From IMG/VR virus record IMGVR_UViG_3300032245_000795, positions 51,084 to 115,083 of that record: a stretch of 64,000 nucleotides of DNA, one strand, 5' to 3'. The translations under genes and the position numbers were made by a program. The stretch is from a virus. The notes under the pieces were generated by a model, which saw nothing but the letters and a program-made list of their open reading frames with translations, was not told the origin of the DNA and did no database searches. Positions 19,661 through 29,057 of the stretch are shown piece by piece; the first letter of the stretch is position 1; each line of letters begins with the position of its first letter.

Positions 19661-20523
19661 CGATTGAATCTGAGGTTGACTCAGACTATATTATTTTTTG
19701 TCCATATCATAACAACAATAGAACCCCAGCAGGAGAAATAGATAAGAACAATGGAACCTTCTTTTGCTTTGCATGTCATCACGTAACTGGATTTATTGAA
19801 TTTGTTATGCACATGTCAAATAGGACATACTTTGAGGCTGCAAGATTTATAAAAAGCAAAGAGACAGAAACAAGTATTGAAACAGATATTGACAAGGCTT
19901 TATATAAAAAACCAGAGTTCGTAATGTTTGATGAGTTAGTTCTCAAGCGCTTACATAACAATCTTCTATCATCTGACAGAGCAAAAGATTATTTTAGTTA
20001 TAGGAAAATAACAAAAGACTCTACTTCAAAATTTTCTTTAGGCTATTCAGATAAACAAGATATGGTAACAGTTCCAGTTCATAGCCCAGATGGTTTACCA
20101 ATTGGCTTTGTTGGTAGATCAATTGAAGGTAAAGAGTTTAAAAATACTCCAGGACTTCCAAAGTCTAAAACTTTATTCAATTTACACAGGGTAAAAAGTT
20201 CTGGAATAGTATATGTTGTAGAGTCATCATTTGATGCCATTAGACTTGATCAGGTGGGCCTTCCAGCAGTTGCAACATTAGGATCAAATGTTTCTAATAT
20301 ACAAATAGATTTGCTTCAGAAGTACTTCAATGATATAATTGTTATTGCGGATAATGATGAAGCAGGTGGAAACATGAAAACTAAGATAGTTGAAAAACTT
20401 AGTTCTCGTGTATCCGTAATACAACTAAACAAACAATATAAAGATATAGGCGACATGGACGATAAGTCAATTCAAGAACTGGACTTTCAGTTTGACAAAT
20501 CAATACAGTCTATGCTAAACTAA
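19579..20523 (+). CDS. dnaG: DNA primase, CHC2 zinc finger + TOPRIM
   Basis: 314 aa. The N-terminal zinc-binding domain has CPYH near residue 41 and CFACHH near residue 61. A TOPRIM core follows, with the glutamate in VVESSFDAI (about 213) and the DxD in IADNDEAGG (about 255). It makes primers for the adjacent helicase and polymerase. It is much shorter than bacterial DnaG and lacks a helicase-interaction domain, as is common in phage primases. The start choice is uncertain because of the overlap with the upstream gene. Confidence 0.85.
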   Translation: MDSRNRRKHSNLYTKEQIKRVLTGTGVTIESEVDSDYIIFCPYHNNNRTPAGEIDKNNGTFFCFACHHVTGFIEFVMHMSNRTYFEAARFIKSKETETSIETDIDKALYKKPEFVMFDELVLKRLHNNLLSSDRAKDYFSYRKITKDSTSKFSLGYSDKQDMVTVPVHSPDGLPIGFVGRSIEGKEFKNTPGLPKSKTLFNLHRVKSSGIVYVVESSFDAIRLDQVGLPAVATLGSNVSNIQIDLLQKYFNDIIVIADNDEAGGNMKTKIVEKLSSRVSVIQLNKQYKDIGDMDDKSIQELDFQFDKSIQSMLN

Positions 20524-20547
20524 CATAACAACACAAAGGAGAAACAC

Positions 20548-21201
20548 ATGGCAATACTAAGAGGAATAAAGGAAATGGGCCCAGTACTAGATGGCCCAAA
20601 GGGTGGAGATGGTCCAAAGGTTAAGTGGTTAAAACTTGCTGACGGACAATCAGTAAAGATTAGATTCTTAGAAGAACTCGATGAAGATTCAGCAAACTAT
20701 AACGCAGAGCGTGGACTAGCAATTGTTGTATCTGAGCACACAAACCCAAAGGACTACAAGCGCAAGGCTGTAGACACAATGGATACAGAGGGTCGTGACT
20801 GGGCTGAAGAAATGCACCGCAAAGATCCAAAGGCTGGCTGGAGAGCACGTCTTCGTTTCTATTGCAACGTTCTTGTAGACGATGGCATTGAAGCACCATA
20901 TGTTGCAATCTGGTCAATGGGTATCAGCAAGCAATCATCATTCAATACAATTCGTGAGTATGCACTTGAAACAGGAAGCATCTCAAATGTACAGTGGAAG
21001 TTAAAGCGTAATGGTCAGGGAACTGAAACTAATTACACTCTTATTCCATCTGCACCAGATAAGGAACCATTTAACTGGGGAGACATTAAGCCTTACCCAC
21101 TAGAATCTGCACTACGCAAGGTTCCATATGCAGAACAAGAAGCGTTCTATTTGGGCTTTGATGGCCCATCTGCCACTTCAGCAACTAACGCTGATTGGTA
21201 A
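20548..21201 (+). CDS. Single-stranded DNA-binding protein-like
   Basis: 217 aa with a clear AAGGAGAAAC ribosome site. The fold order (GQSVKIRFLEEL, then RLRFYCNVLV, FNTIREYA, VQWKLKRNG) resembles gp32-like phage ssDNA-binding proteins. The C-terminus ends ASSATNADW-like with a terminal aromatic residue, but is not strongly acidic. Position between primase and polymerase supports the role. Confidence 0.65.
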   Translation: MAILRGIKEMGPVLDGPKGGDGPKVKWLKLADGQSVKIRFLEELDEDSANYNAERGLAIVVSEHTNPKDYKRKAVDTMDTEGRDWAEEMHRKDPKAGWRARLRFYCNVLVDDGIEAPYVAIWSMGISKQSSFNTIREYALETGSISNVQWKLKRNGQGTETNYTLIPSAPDKEPFNWGDIKPYPLESALRKVPYAEQEAFYLGFDGPSATSATNADW

Positions 21202-21202
21202 T

Positions 21203-24200
21203 ATGAACTACGTCGGCTTACATGTCCATACCCATTTTAGTTTATTTGATGGGATTGCTACTCCAGAAGAATACGTTGACCGTGCAGTTGAGTTAGGGAT
21301 GCCAGCAATTGCCATCACTGACCACGGTACTTTATCTGGGCATAGGGAACTGCACCGTATTGCAAAAGCAAAGGGCATTAAGCCAATTCTAGGTCTAGAA
21401 GGATACATGTGTGCAGACATATCCGATACACGAGATAAGTCTGAAAGAGAAGGTCAACAAGATCTTGTCTACAATCACATTATCCTTCTAGCCAAGAATC
21501 AAATTGGTTTAGAAAACCTAAACAAGATCAGTGAACTATCTTGGACAGATGGTTTCTTTAAAAAGCCACGTTTTGATTTTAGTATATTAGAAAAGTATAA
21601 AGAAGGAATCATTGTTTCTTCTGCTTGTCCAAGTAGCGTCTTAGTTAAAGCACTTGAAGAAGAAGAGTTTGCTCTTGCTAAAAAGTATCTATCCTGGTTT
21701 AAGGAACGTTTTGGAGATGATTACTATGTTGAGGTTATGCCTCACAATGAAGCACACATCAATAAGTATTTGATAGAACTTGCAGACGAGTTTGGAATTA
21801 AGGTTATTGTCACACCAGACTGCCATCATGTTGATCCATCACAAAAAGAAGTTCAAGAGTTTAAGTTGCTTATGAACACACACGGCAAATTTATAAAAGA
21901 TGCAACATATGAAAAATCAAAGAAAAAGGGAAACATGATGGAACGCCTTGACTACCTTTATGGCGAAGATCGTCAGATAACATTTAATAAGTTTGACATT
22001 CACCTTCTATCATACGAAGAGATTAAAGCAGCGATGGAATCGCAGGGTATTGATAGACCTGACATCTATGAAAACACAATCTTATTAGCAGATACAGTAG
22101 GAGACTATGGAATTCAAGAAGGTTTAAACCTACTGCCAGTACAATATAAGAGTCCTGATAAGGAACTTGCAAAGGCTGCGCTTGAAGGTTTGGTAGAGCG
22201 AGGTTTGTCAGAGAACCAAGAGTACCTGGATAGACTTGAAGAAGAGTTGCAGATTATTAAGGATAAAAAGTTTGCTCCATACTTCCTTGTTGTAAGCAAC
22301 ATGATCAATTGGGCTAAGAAAGAAGAGATCATGGTTGGTCCTGGCCGTGGTTCATCTGCTGGCTCTCTTGTTTGTTATGCTTTAAATATCACAGACATTG
22401 ATCCCATTGAGCACAATCTTTTGTTCTTCCGCTTTATTAATCCAGAGCGTAATGATTTTCCAGATATTGATACAGACATTCAAGATACTCGTCGTGAAGA
22501 AGTAAAAGATTATCTTGTTAGACAGTATCGACATGTTGCATCTATTGCTACCTTCCTTGAGTTTACAGGCAAGGGAATTGTTAGAGATGTCTCAAGAGTT
22601 TTAAATATTCCTTTGTCAGATGTAAACAAGGTTTTGAAAACTGTAGACTCTTGGGATGATTTCTGTACATCAAAATCAACTAGAGATTTTCGTGAAAAGT
22701 ATCCAGAAGTAGAAATCTACGGAGAACAACTTCGTGGTCGCATCCGTGGTACAGGCATTCACGCTGCTGGTGTTGTAACTGCAAAAGAGCCAATCTTTAG
22801 ATACGCACCACTTGAAACAAGATCATCTACTGGATCGGATGAAAGAATCCCTGTTGTAGGTGTTGACATGGAAGAGGCTGAAAGAATTGGCTTAATTAAG
22901 ATTGATGCTTTAGGTCTTAAAACTTTGTCTGTTCTTAAGAATACGATTGATATTATTAAAGAGCGAGATGGCAAGAAGATAGATCTTCTTAAGATTAAAA
23001 TGGATGATGCAAATGTTTATCAGATGCTCTCAGATGGATACACAAAGGGAGTATTCCAGTGTGAAGCAGCGCCATATACAAACCTTCTTGTTAAGATGGG
23101 CGTTAAGAACCTCAATGAACTAGCAGCATCAAATGCTCTTGTTCGTCCAGGTGCAATGAATACTATTGGAAAGGACTACGTTGATCGCAAGCATGGCCGT
23201 CAAAATATTTCTTATACACACCAAGTACTAAAACAATTTACGGAGGACACCTATGGCTGTATTCTTTACCAGGAACAAGTTATGCAAGCATGCGTACACC
23301 TTGGCGGTATGTCCATGTCGGAAGCAGATAAAGTTAGAAAGATCATTGGAAAGAAAAAGGATGCTAAAGAATTTGATCAGTTTAAAGAGAAGTTCGTAGA
23401 GGGTGCATCAAAGTTCATCGCTCCAAACCTTGCTCGTGATCTGTGGCATGACTTTGAGGCTCACGCAGGATACTCATTTAATAAGTCTCACGCAGTAGCA
23501 TACTCAACGCTATCTTATTGGACAGCATGGCTAAAGTACTATTACCCACTTGAGTTTATGTACTCAGTACTAAAGAATGAAAAAGATAAAGATGCCAGAA
23601 CTGAATACCTTATTGAAGCAAAGAGAATGGGCATTAGTGTTAAGTTACCTCACATTAACGATTCGGATATTGATTTTAAAATTGAGGGTAAAGGCATTAG
23701 GTTTGGACTTACTGCTATAAAGTACATATCTGATAAAATTGCAGAGAGATATATTGCAGCACGACCTTTTAGTTCATATAAAGAACTAGAAGAGTTTACG
23801 TTTACAAAAGGAAACGGAGTAAACTCTCGTGCACTACAAGCATTAAGAGTTATTGGTGCTGCAACCTTTAATGATAATCCTAGAAATGATCAAGACATTA
23901 AGGAGAACCTATACGAGTACTTAAACCTTCCAGAGTTTAATATTACTATTCCTTCGCACTATTATGCATTCATTCAGGATATTGTAGACTTTGAGGAAAA
24001 AGGATCTTACATTTTTATGGGTATGGTAAAATCAATTAAGCGAGGAACAGGATGGTCACGAGTTGAAATTTTGGACAAAACTGGCAGTGTCGGTATATTT
24101 GATGATGAAAATACAACTATTGAGACAGGTCGCTCTTATCTGGTTCTGTGTAATGATAACAGGATTGTTTCTTTCATACCTTCAGATGAGATAAAAGAAT

Positions 24201-24478
24201 CATCTCATGCTCTTGTGAAGTTCTTAAGTTATAAACAACTTCCATACAAAGATGATGAAATGTTTGTAGTTTCTTTTAAAACAAGAATTACAAAGACTGG
24301 AAAAAAGATGGCATCTCTTACTCTTGCAGATACAAGTAGAGACTTGCATTCTATTACAGTATTTCCTACATCTTTTGCAAAAGCATATATGCATATCGAA
24401 GAAGGAAAATCTTATAAGTTTGATTTTGGCAAGACTAAGGACGGAACCGTAACATTGGAGGATGTACATGTCAGTTAG
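21203..24478 (+). CDS. dnaE: DNA polymerase III alpha subunit, DnaE-type
   Basis: 1091 aa, starting just after the SSB stop. The PHP domain shows HVHTHFSLFDG at residues 7-17 and DHGTLSGH. The polymerase catalytic aspartates are in DFPDIDTDIQD near residue 420. The PRGSS-type loop (GPGRGSSAGSL) and helix-hairpin-helix region are present, and an OB-fold-like domain begins near 935. Slightly shorter than bacterial DnaE. It is the phage replicase; no beta-clamp or clamp-loader gene is visible, so host factors or upstream genes may be needed. Confidence 0.93.
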   Translation: MNYVGLHVHTHFSLFDGIATPEEYVDRAVELGMPAIAITDHGTLSGHRELHRIAKAKGIKPILGLEGYMCADISDTRDKSEREGQQDLVYNHIILLAKNQIGLENLNKISELSWTDGFFKKPRFDFSILEKYKEGIIVSSACPSSVLVKALEEEEFALAKKYLSWFKERFGDDYYVEVMPHNEAHINKYLIELADEFGIKVIVTPDCHHVDPSQKEVQEFKLLMNTHGKFIKDATYEKSKKKGNMMERLDYLYGEDRQITFNKFDIHLLSYEEIKAAMESQGIDRPDIYENTILLADTVGDYGIQEGLNLLPVQYKSPDKELAKAALEGLVERGLSENQEYLDRLEEELQIIKDKKFAPYFLVVSNMINWAKKEEIMVGPGRGSSAGSLVCYALNITDIDPIEHNLLFFRFINPERNDFPDIDTDIQDTRREEVKDYLVRQYRHVASIATFLEFTGKGIVRDVSRVLNIPLSDVNKVLKTVDSWDDFCTSKSTRDFREKYPEVEIYGEQLRGRIRGTGIHAAGVVTAKEPIFRYAPLETRSSTGSDERIPVVGVDMEEAERIGLIKIDALGLKTLSVLKNTIDIIKERDGKKIDLLKIKMDDANVYQMLSDGYTKGVFQCEAAPYTNLLVKMGVKNLNELAASNALVRPGAMNTIGKDYVDRKHGRQNISYTHQVLKQFTEDTYGCILYQEQVMQACVHLGGMSMSEADKVRKIIGKKKDAKEFDQFKEKFVEGASKFIAPNLARDLWHDFEAHAGYSFNKSHAVAYSTLSYWTAWLKYYYPLEFMYSVLKNEKDKDARTEYLIEAKRMGISVKLPHINDSDIDFKIEGKGIRFGLTAIKYISDKIAERYIAARPFSSYKELEEFTFTKGNGVNSRALQALRVIGAATFNDNPRNDQDIKENLYEYLNLPEFNITIPSHYYAFIQDIVDFEEKGSYIFMGMVKSIKRGTGWSRVEILDKTGSVGIFDDENTTIETGRSYLVLCNDNRIVSFIPSDEIKESSHALVKFLSYKQLPYKDDEMFVVSFKTRITKTGKKMASLTLADTSRDLHSITVFPTSFAKAYMHIEEGKSYKFDFGKTKDGTVTLEDVHVS

Positions 24479-25478
24479 TATAGAAGAAGCGTTAGCACAA
24501 CTTGATCCCAAGTTAAGGAAAAGATTGGGTAGCGGAGTGGGTGTTAATTATGAATACCAGCCAACACCTAGTTTTGGTTTAAACCGTGCACTTGGTGGTG
24601 GACTGCCATACGGTAGGCAAGTTCTTATATGGGGATCAAAGTCATCAGCAAAATCTTCTATGTGTCTTCAAATGATTGCTCTTGCTCAAGCAGAAGGCAA
24701 GTTATGTGCATGGATTGACTCAGAGATGTCATACTCAGAAGATTGGGCCAGAACTCTTGGGGTAGATCCAGAAAAACTTATTTACTCACAGGCAAGAACT
24801 ATTAGCGATATGGTAGATGTAGGTGTTGGATTAATGAACGCTGGGGTTGACTTGATTGTGGTAGATTCTATTACATCAATGCTTCCAGCAATTTATTTTG
24901 AAAAAGATACAGATGAAATGAAAGCATTAGAAAATACAAAACAGATTGGAGCAGAATCTCGTGACTTTAGTAACGCATGGAAAATGCTTAACTATGCAAA
25001 CAATAAAGTTAAGCCAACTTTGCTTGTTCTTATTTCTCAGTCTCGTAACAATATCAATGCTATGTATACTAGCCAGCAGCCTTCTGGTGGTCAGGCTACT
25101 AAGTTTTATTCCTCATGTATTGTTAAACTCTTTTCTTCAGAGTCAGACAATCAAGCAATTAAGGGCAAGATCAAGATAGGAGACAAATTAATTGAAGAAA
25201 AAATTGGTAGAACTATTAAATGGGAACTACAGTTCTCAAAAACCTCCCCAGGGTTTCAATCTGGCGAGTATGATTTTTATTTTAGAGGTGACGATATTGG
25301 TCTTGACACCATCGGCGATCTTGTTACTACTGCTGAATTAAATGGTATTGTAGAACGAACAGGAGCATGGTACATACTTCCTGACGGATCAAAGGTCCAG
25401 GGAAAAGAAGCATTTGTTAATCGTGTAAGAGAGGATCTTGACTTGCAAGAATCAATCAAGGCTAAACTAAATGGCTAG
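24468..25478 (+). CDS. RecA/UvsX-like recombinase
   Basis: 336 aa. The ATG at 24468 is chosen because GGAGG lies 6 bases upstream, although an in-frame ATG lies 6 bases earlier. The RecA core includes the P-loop WGSKSSAKSS near residue 55, VDLIVVDSITSML, and LLVLISQSRNN (L2 region). The P-loop has Ala where RecA has the second Gly and looks more like phage UvsX (GPSKSFKS). It probably drives strand exchange in recombination-dependent replication. Confidence 0.87.
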   Translation: MSVSIEEALAQLDPKLRKRLGSGVGVNYEYQPTPSFGLNRALGGGLPYGRQVLIWGSKSSAKSSMCLQMIALAQAEGKLCAWIDSEMSYSEDWARTLGVDPEKLIYSQARTISDMVDVGVGLMNAGVDLIVVDSITSMLPAIYFEKDTDEMKALENTKQIGAESRDFSNAWKMLNYANNKVKPTLLVLISQSRNNINAMYTSQQPSGGQATKFYSSCIVKLFSSESDNQAIKGKIKIGDKLIEEKIGRTIKWELQFSKTSPGFQSGEYDFYFRGDDIGLDTIGDLVTTAELNGIVERTGAWYILPDGSKVQGKEAFVNRVREDLDLQESIKAKLNG

Positions 25479-25647
25479 TTATACAGTTTATAATGGAAAA
25501 TTTGTTTGTCATGAGTGTAAAGCAGAGGTTAAATCTTTAAGACTTTATGCAGATACTAAAACTGCAACATGGATGTGCCCAAGCAAACACTTAAGCACAG
25601 TTAAGTTTGGAAAGCAGAAATGGAAGGGCAATGACAGAGAAGAGTGA
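25471..25647 (+). CDS. Small zinc-finger protein
   Basis: 58 aa, overlapping the recombinase stop. One CHEC pair (residues 13-16) and a later CPSKH form a possible zinc site. Function unknown. Confidence 0.55.
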   Translation: MASYTVYNGKFVCHECKAEVKSLRLYADTKTATWMCPSKHLSTVKFGKQKWKGNDREE

Positions 25648-25912
25648 GTCAAAGAGAATAGGTGCTAAACAGCACAAGAACTCTGGTCGCAATACTCAAA
25701 AAGGAGATGCTTCTTGGAAAAACTTTGTTGTAGACTTTAAAGAGGTTGGAAAATCTTTTACATTAAATAAAGAAGTTTGGGCAAAAGCCACTACGGATGC
25801 TATGAAAAACGGTAAGGATCCAGCCATTGTTGTGATAATGGGAGAGGGTAATGCAAAGGTTAGGCTTGCTATAATTGAGATGAGCATTTTAGAAGACATG
25901 GTGGAGGAATAA
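25631..25912 (+). CDS. Unknown protein
   Basis: 93 aa. The start at 25631 follows GGAAGGGCA. A basic N-terminus (KRIGAKQHKNSGRNTQKGD) precedes a compact alpha/beta domain (WKNFVVDFKEVGKSFTL ... PAIVVIMGEGNAKVRLAII). It sits in the recombination/nuclease cluster and may bind DNA. Confidence 0.55.
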   Translation: MTEKSESKRIGAKQHKNSGRNTQKGDASWKNFVVDFKEVGKSFTLNKEVWAKATTDAMKNGKDPAIVVIMGEGNAKVRLAIIEMSILEDMVEE

Positions 25913-26217
25913 TGGAACAACAAGGAACAACAATAGATATGGTAAATGGTCTTGCAGAGATTGCAGACTACATGCAAGATGAAGAACTAACGGTTGCATT
26001 GACAATGATTGCTAAACTAATTATAAAGCCAGACATTCCAATCAATGTTGCTCACGTTGAGATTGTAAGGCTTCAGGCAATTGCAGCAAAGATGGCTTTT
26101 AAGGCTACATGGATGGCTAATGTTGACAAGTCCGATAGGGGAAAGAAGAATCTTTACTATACTGCAGCAGAATCACTTAATAATTTAGTGTCTGCACTCA
26201 AGTATATAACCCGCTAA
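25912..26217 (+). CDS. Helical unknown protein
   Basis: 101 aa, mostly helical, with no motif. Start overlaps the preceding stop (TAATG). Confidence 0.5.
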   Translation: MEQQGTTIDMVNGLAEIADYMQDEELTVALTMIAKLIIKPDIPINVAHVEIVRLQAIAAKMAFKATWMANVDKSDRGKKNLYYTAAESLNNLVSALKYITR

Positions 26218-26220
26218 TCT

Positions 26221-26236
26221 GCTATACTTATACTAA
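26221..26236 (+). promoter_or_regulatory. -10 promoter before nuclease gene
   Basis: TATACT followed by a second TATACT-like hexamer lies about 17-27 bases before the ATG at 26253. The short leader has no clear ribosome site. Confidence 0.4.
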
Positions 26237-26252
26237 TAGAAACGAGTAAAAA

Positions 26253-27053
26253 ATGACAAAAAGTTTATTGCAACAGATTATGGTAAAGCAGGAAAAGCCA
26301 CCAGTACACTCAATAGATGTTGCTGGTTTAACTGAAAAGATTCAGTCTGGTTATACTGTTAATCGTATTGACAAGCAGACACAAAAGAAGACTTTCGCAC
26401 CATCTACAATTGCCTACGGGCATGGAGAATGCCCAAGATATTGGTACCTTGCTTTTGACGGACAGATGTTTGAAGATGATGCAACACCATATAGCGCAGC
26501 CAATATGACTGCAGGAACAAAATCACACGAAAGAATTCAGGAAGCGATGAGGAATGTTCCAGAATTTTTAGTAGATGAAGAATTTAAGATTACGTATACT
26601 GATCCACCAATTTTTGGTTACGGAGATGTTATGGTTAATTGGCAGGGAGAAGAACTTCTTGGTGAAATTAAAACAATGATGAATGAGGGTTTTGAATACC
26701 GTAAGGCTCACATGAAGCCTAAGACTGGACACCTTGTTCAGTTGCTTATTTACATGAAGATTCTTAATAAAGCAAAGGCTGTTCTTATTTATGAAAATAA
26801 GAATAATCACGAGTTGCTTATTCTTCCAGTAGAAGTAAATGATTATTATCGTCGGTGGGTAGACCAGACGTTTGAATGGATGAGATCAGTTCGTAAGGCT
26901 TGGGTCGACAGAACTCTGCCTGAAAAGAACTATCGCTCAAATTCAAAGATCTGCAAATCTTGTCCTATTAAAAAGGCTTGTGCAGATGCTGGCAAGGGAG
27001 ACTTTAAACTAAAGTCCTTGGAGCCTATAGATGAAGAATTGTCAATGGTGTGA
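26253..27053 (+). CDS. Cas4/RecB-like PD-(D/E)XK exonuclease
   Basis: 266 aa. The nuclease motif is seen as GTKSHERIQE, the Asp in FGYGDVMVNW (about 124) and GEIKTMM (about 136-139). One Cys near residue 60 (GECPRYWYL) and the C-terminal KICKSCPIKKAC cluster fit the Cas4 iron-sulfur site. No cas1/cas2 or CRISPR is nearby, so it probably resects DNA for recombination with the UvsX-like protein. Confidence 0.8.
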   Translation: MTKSLLQQIMVKQEKPPVHSIDVAGLTEKIQSGYTVNRIDKQTQKKTFAPSTIAYGHGECPRYWYLAFDGQMFEDDATPYSAANMTAGTKSHERIQEAMRNVPEFLVDEEFKITYTDPPIFGYGDVMVNWQGEELLGEIKTMMNEGFEYRKAHMKPKTGHLVQLLIYMKILNKAKAVLIYENKNNHELLILPVEVNDYYRRWVDQTFEWMRSVRKAWVDRTLPEKNYRSNSKICKSCPIKKACADAGKGDFKLKSLEPIDEELSMV

Positions 27054-27306
27054 TAAACAATTTAAAACAGATATAACATATCAGATATATTGTTCACCAG
27101 AGTGTAGAGACATGTCAACAAAAGAAAAAATTGCTGCAAGGTATATAATTTCTAGAAGACAAAAAAGAAAAGGTAAGGATAGAAATTGCAAATCATGCAA
27201 GGAGCCTTTGTCAATATATAATGACGAAACTCTTTGTGTAAAGTGCAATGTGAACCCTTCTGATGTAGCAAAAGCATTAAAAGAAATTAAGGATAACTTA
27301 AAATGA
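27031..27306 (+). CDS. Zinc-finger protein
   Basis: 91 aa with three Cys pairs (CQWC, CSPEC, CKSC) plus CVKC, forming two likely zinc sites around a basic linker. It overlaps both neighbours. Probably nucleic-acid-binding. Confidence 0.6.
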   Translation: MKNCQWCDKQFKTDITYQIYCSPECRDMSTKEKIAARYIISRRQKRKGKDRNCKSCKEPLSIYNDETLCVKCNVNPSDVAKALKEIKDNLK

Positions 27307-27899
27307 AACTAGCAGAGGCAATAGGAACTAAACCTCCAAAAACTATTTGTGCTATAGATGCAAGCACTAATAGTCTTGCCTTTGCTATTTTTGATACACA
27401 ACAAAAAACTTTAGAGTCGGTAGGAAAGATTACTTTTAAAGGTAAGAATACTTACGAAAAGGTTATGGATGCAGGACAAAAAGTAAAGTTGTTTCTTGAC
27501 ATGTATGGTGGCTTTGAAGCAATAGTAATTGAGCACACGGTTTTTATGAATAGTCCTAAGACGGCAGCAGACTTGGCTTTAGTTCAAGGAGCAATTCTTG
27601 GATCAGCAGGACAATCTGGAACTAAGTCTATAGGAAAGGTTGCTCCAATAACATGGCAAAATTTTATTGGTAATAAAAAAATATCTAAAGATGAAAAATT
27701 GTATATTAAATCACAGAATCCAGGCAAGTCAGATTCATGGCTTAAGTCGTATGAGAGAGACTTAAGAAAACAAAGAACAATAAACTTTATTAATATGCAA
27801 TACGATAGAACAATAACTGATAACGATGTAGCAGATGCCTGTGGAATTGGTCACTGGGCATTAAAGAACTGGAACAAAGCAATAGGAGAGGAAAAATAA
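27303..27899 (+). CDS. RuvC-like Holliday junction resolvase
   Basis: 198 aa with an RNase-H-like fold. Acidic residues are D19 in ICAIDASTNS, the Glu in IVIEHTVF near 77, and Asp residues in DNDVADACGIGHWAL near the end. A resolvase here would process recombination and packaging intermediates; it follows the recombinase and nuclease in the same run of overlapping genes. Confidence 0.75.
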   Translation: MKLAEAIGTKPPKTICAIDASTNSLAFAIFDTQQKTLESVGKITFKGKNTYEKVMDAGQKVKLFLDMYGGFEAIVIEHTVFMNSPKTAADLALVQGAILGSAGQSGTKSIGKVAPITWQNFIGNKKISKDEKLYIKSQNPGKSDSWLKSYERDLRKQRTINFINMQYDRTITDNDVADACGIGHWALKNWNKAIGEEK

Positions 27900-28543
27900 T
27901 GCCAGAGTTAAATGCAAACATACCACCAATAGAATGTTATGTGCGTGGAAACTTTTTAAGAGATCAAGAAGATACCCATGATCAATACTTTCCATGTGTT
28001 ATTTTTGGTGTGTCAAGCATTAAAGGAAGAAGCCCACTATTTCATTTCTTAATGGAAGATGGTGGACTGTGGTGGAGAATGCCAATCAATGCTTTTTGCA
28101 CAAAGCCAGGAGTTCCAGAAGAACCTATTTACAATCTTGTACTATGGAATTCGTTTTCTCCACATGTAACTGTAACTAAATTTCAAAACTTGGTTAACAT
28201 GAGAATGTCTTATCTTAATAGAGAAAAAGAAAATGTTCCTGGTAAGTATTTATTTACCCTTGATTGGCATAACCCAGAATCAAATATTTTAGATGACGGA
28301 TACTCTGAAAATCCAGGACAACATAAATGTGGCCATGTAATTCAAAGAGATGACGGAAACTTTGCTATACAGCCTAACAATAGAGTTAAACTATATGAGC
28401 CTTCTTTTGTAACAAAGAATAGTTTATTACTGCATAGGCTTGTGAATACAAATAAATGGGATGTTGAAAGTTATGACAAGTGGGTCTTAGAAGATTCAAA
28501 TGCTTATAACTATGAAATTTTTGAGTCAGGAGTTGACAATTAA
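27899..28543 (+). CDS. Unknown conserved-looking protein
   Basis: 214 aa, beta-rich with many aromatic residues (GGLWWRMPINAF). Residues about 135-170 hold CGHVIQRDDGNFAIQPNNRV, which suggests a small beta-barrel. No family recognised. It overlaps the resolvase by one base. Confidence 0.55.
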   Translation: MPELNANIPPIECYVRGNFLRDQEDTHDQYFPCVIFGVSSIKGRSPLFHFLMEDGGLWWRMPINAFCTKPGVPEEPIYNLVLWNSFSPHVTVTKFQNLVNMRMSYLNREKENVPGKYLFTLDWHNPESNILDDGYSENPGQHKCGHVIQRDDGNFAIQPNNRVKLYEPSFVTKNSLLLHRLVNTNKWDVESYDKWVLEDSNAYNYEIFESGVDN

Positions 28544-28547
28544 TATC

Positions 28548-28703
28548 GTGGGTGCTAAACTATATACAAGCGAAACATTTATGCGTAAAAGATATCTTAT
28601 GGATAAGAAAACACCAGAAGACATTGCAAAGGAATGTGGCTGCTCATTAGAGACTATATATGTATATCTTGCTAAGTTTGGATTAAGGAAATCAAGGCGA
28701 TGA
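28548..28703 (+). CDS. Small helix-turn-helix protein
   Basis: About 51 aa from a GTG start. The helix-turn-helix is TPEDIAKECGCSLETIYVYL with a basic tail. The start is uncertain; a TTG directly behind AGGAG at 28528 is an alternative. Probable regulator. Confidence 0.5.
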   Translation: MGAKLYTSETFMRKRYLMDKKTPEDIAKECGCSLETIYVYLAKFGLRKSRR

Positions 28704-28822
28704 AAAAAGTTAAATATATTTTGTTCGTAGCATCACTGGTAGCAGCAGTTGGTATTTCTTATGCAACTGCAACATTGCGTAATATACCAGAGTCTTTTGA
28801 CTGGGAGGAAGATGATGAGTGA
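28700..28822 (+). CDS. Small membrane protein
   Basis: 40 aa: MKKVKY, one hydrophobic helix (ILFVASLVAAVGISY) and an acidic C-terminus. Start overlaps the previous stop and its end overlaps the next start. Confidence 0.5.
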   Translation: MKKVKYILFVASLVAAVGISYATATLRNIPESFDWEEDDE

Positions 28823-29057
28823 AAACCTTAACATAACAGTTGATCAAGTTAATCATCCAACACATTACACTACAGATCCTTCTGGAGTAGAGTGCATTCA
28901 GATTACAAGGCATCGCAATTTTAATATTGGTAATGCCTTTAAGTATTTATGGAGAGCAGGGATCAAGGATGAATCAAAAACAATTCAGGATCTTGAGAAG
29001 GCAATCTTTTATATTAAAGATGAGATAAACAGACTAGAGGGCAAGTATGTCAACTGA
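28815..29057 (+). CDS. DUF3310-like protein
   Basis: 80 aa. The pattern VNHPTHYT, then ECIQITRHRNFNIGNAFKYLWRAG and DLEKAIFYI is that of the phage DUF3310 family, of unknown role in nucleotide or DNA metabolism. The ATG follows GGGAGGAAG; an ATG one codon earlier is possible. Confidence 0.78.
   Translation: MSENLNITVDQVNHPTHYTTDPSGVECIQITRHRNFNIGNAFKYLWRAGIKDESKTIQDLEKAIFYIKDEINRLEGKYVN

Noticed and set aside
26253-27053. CRISPR-associated Cas4
   Set aside because: No repeats, cas1 or cas2 nearby; phage recombination nuclease is simpler.
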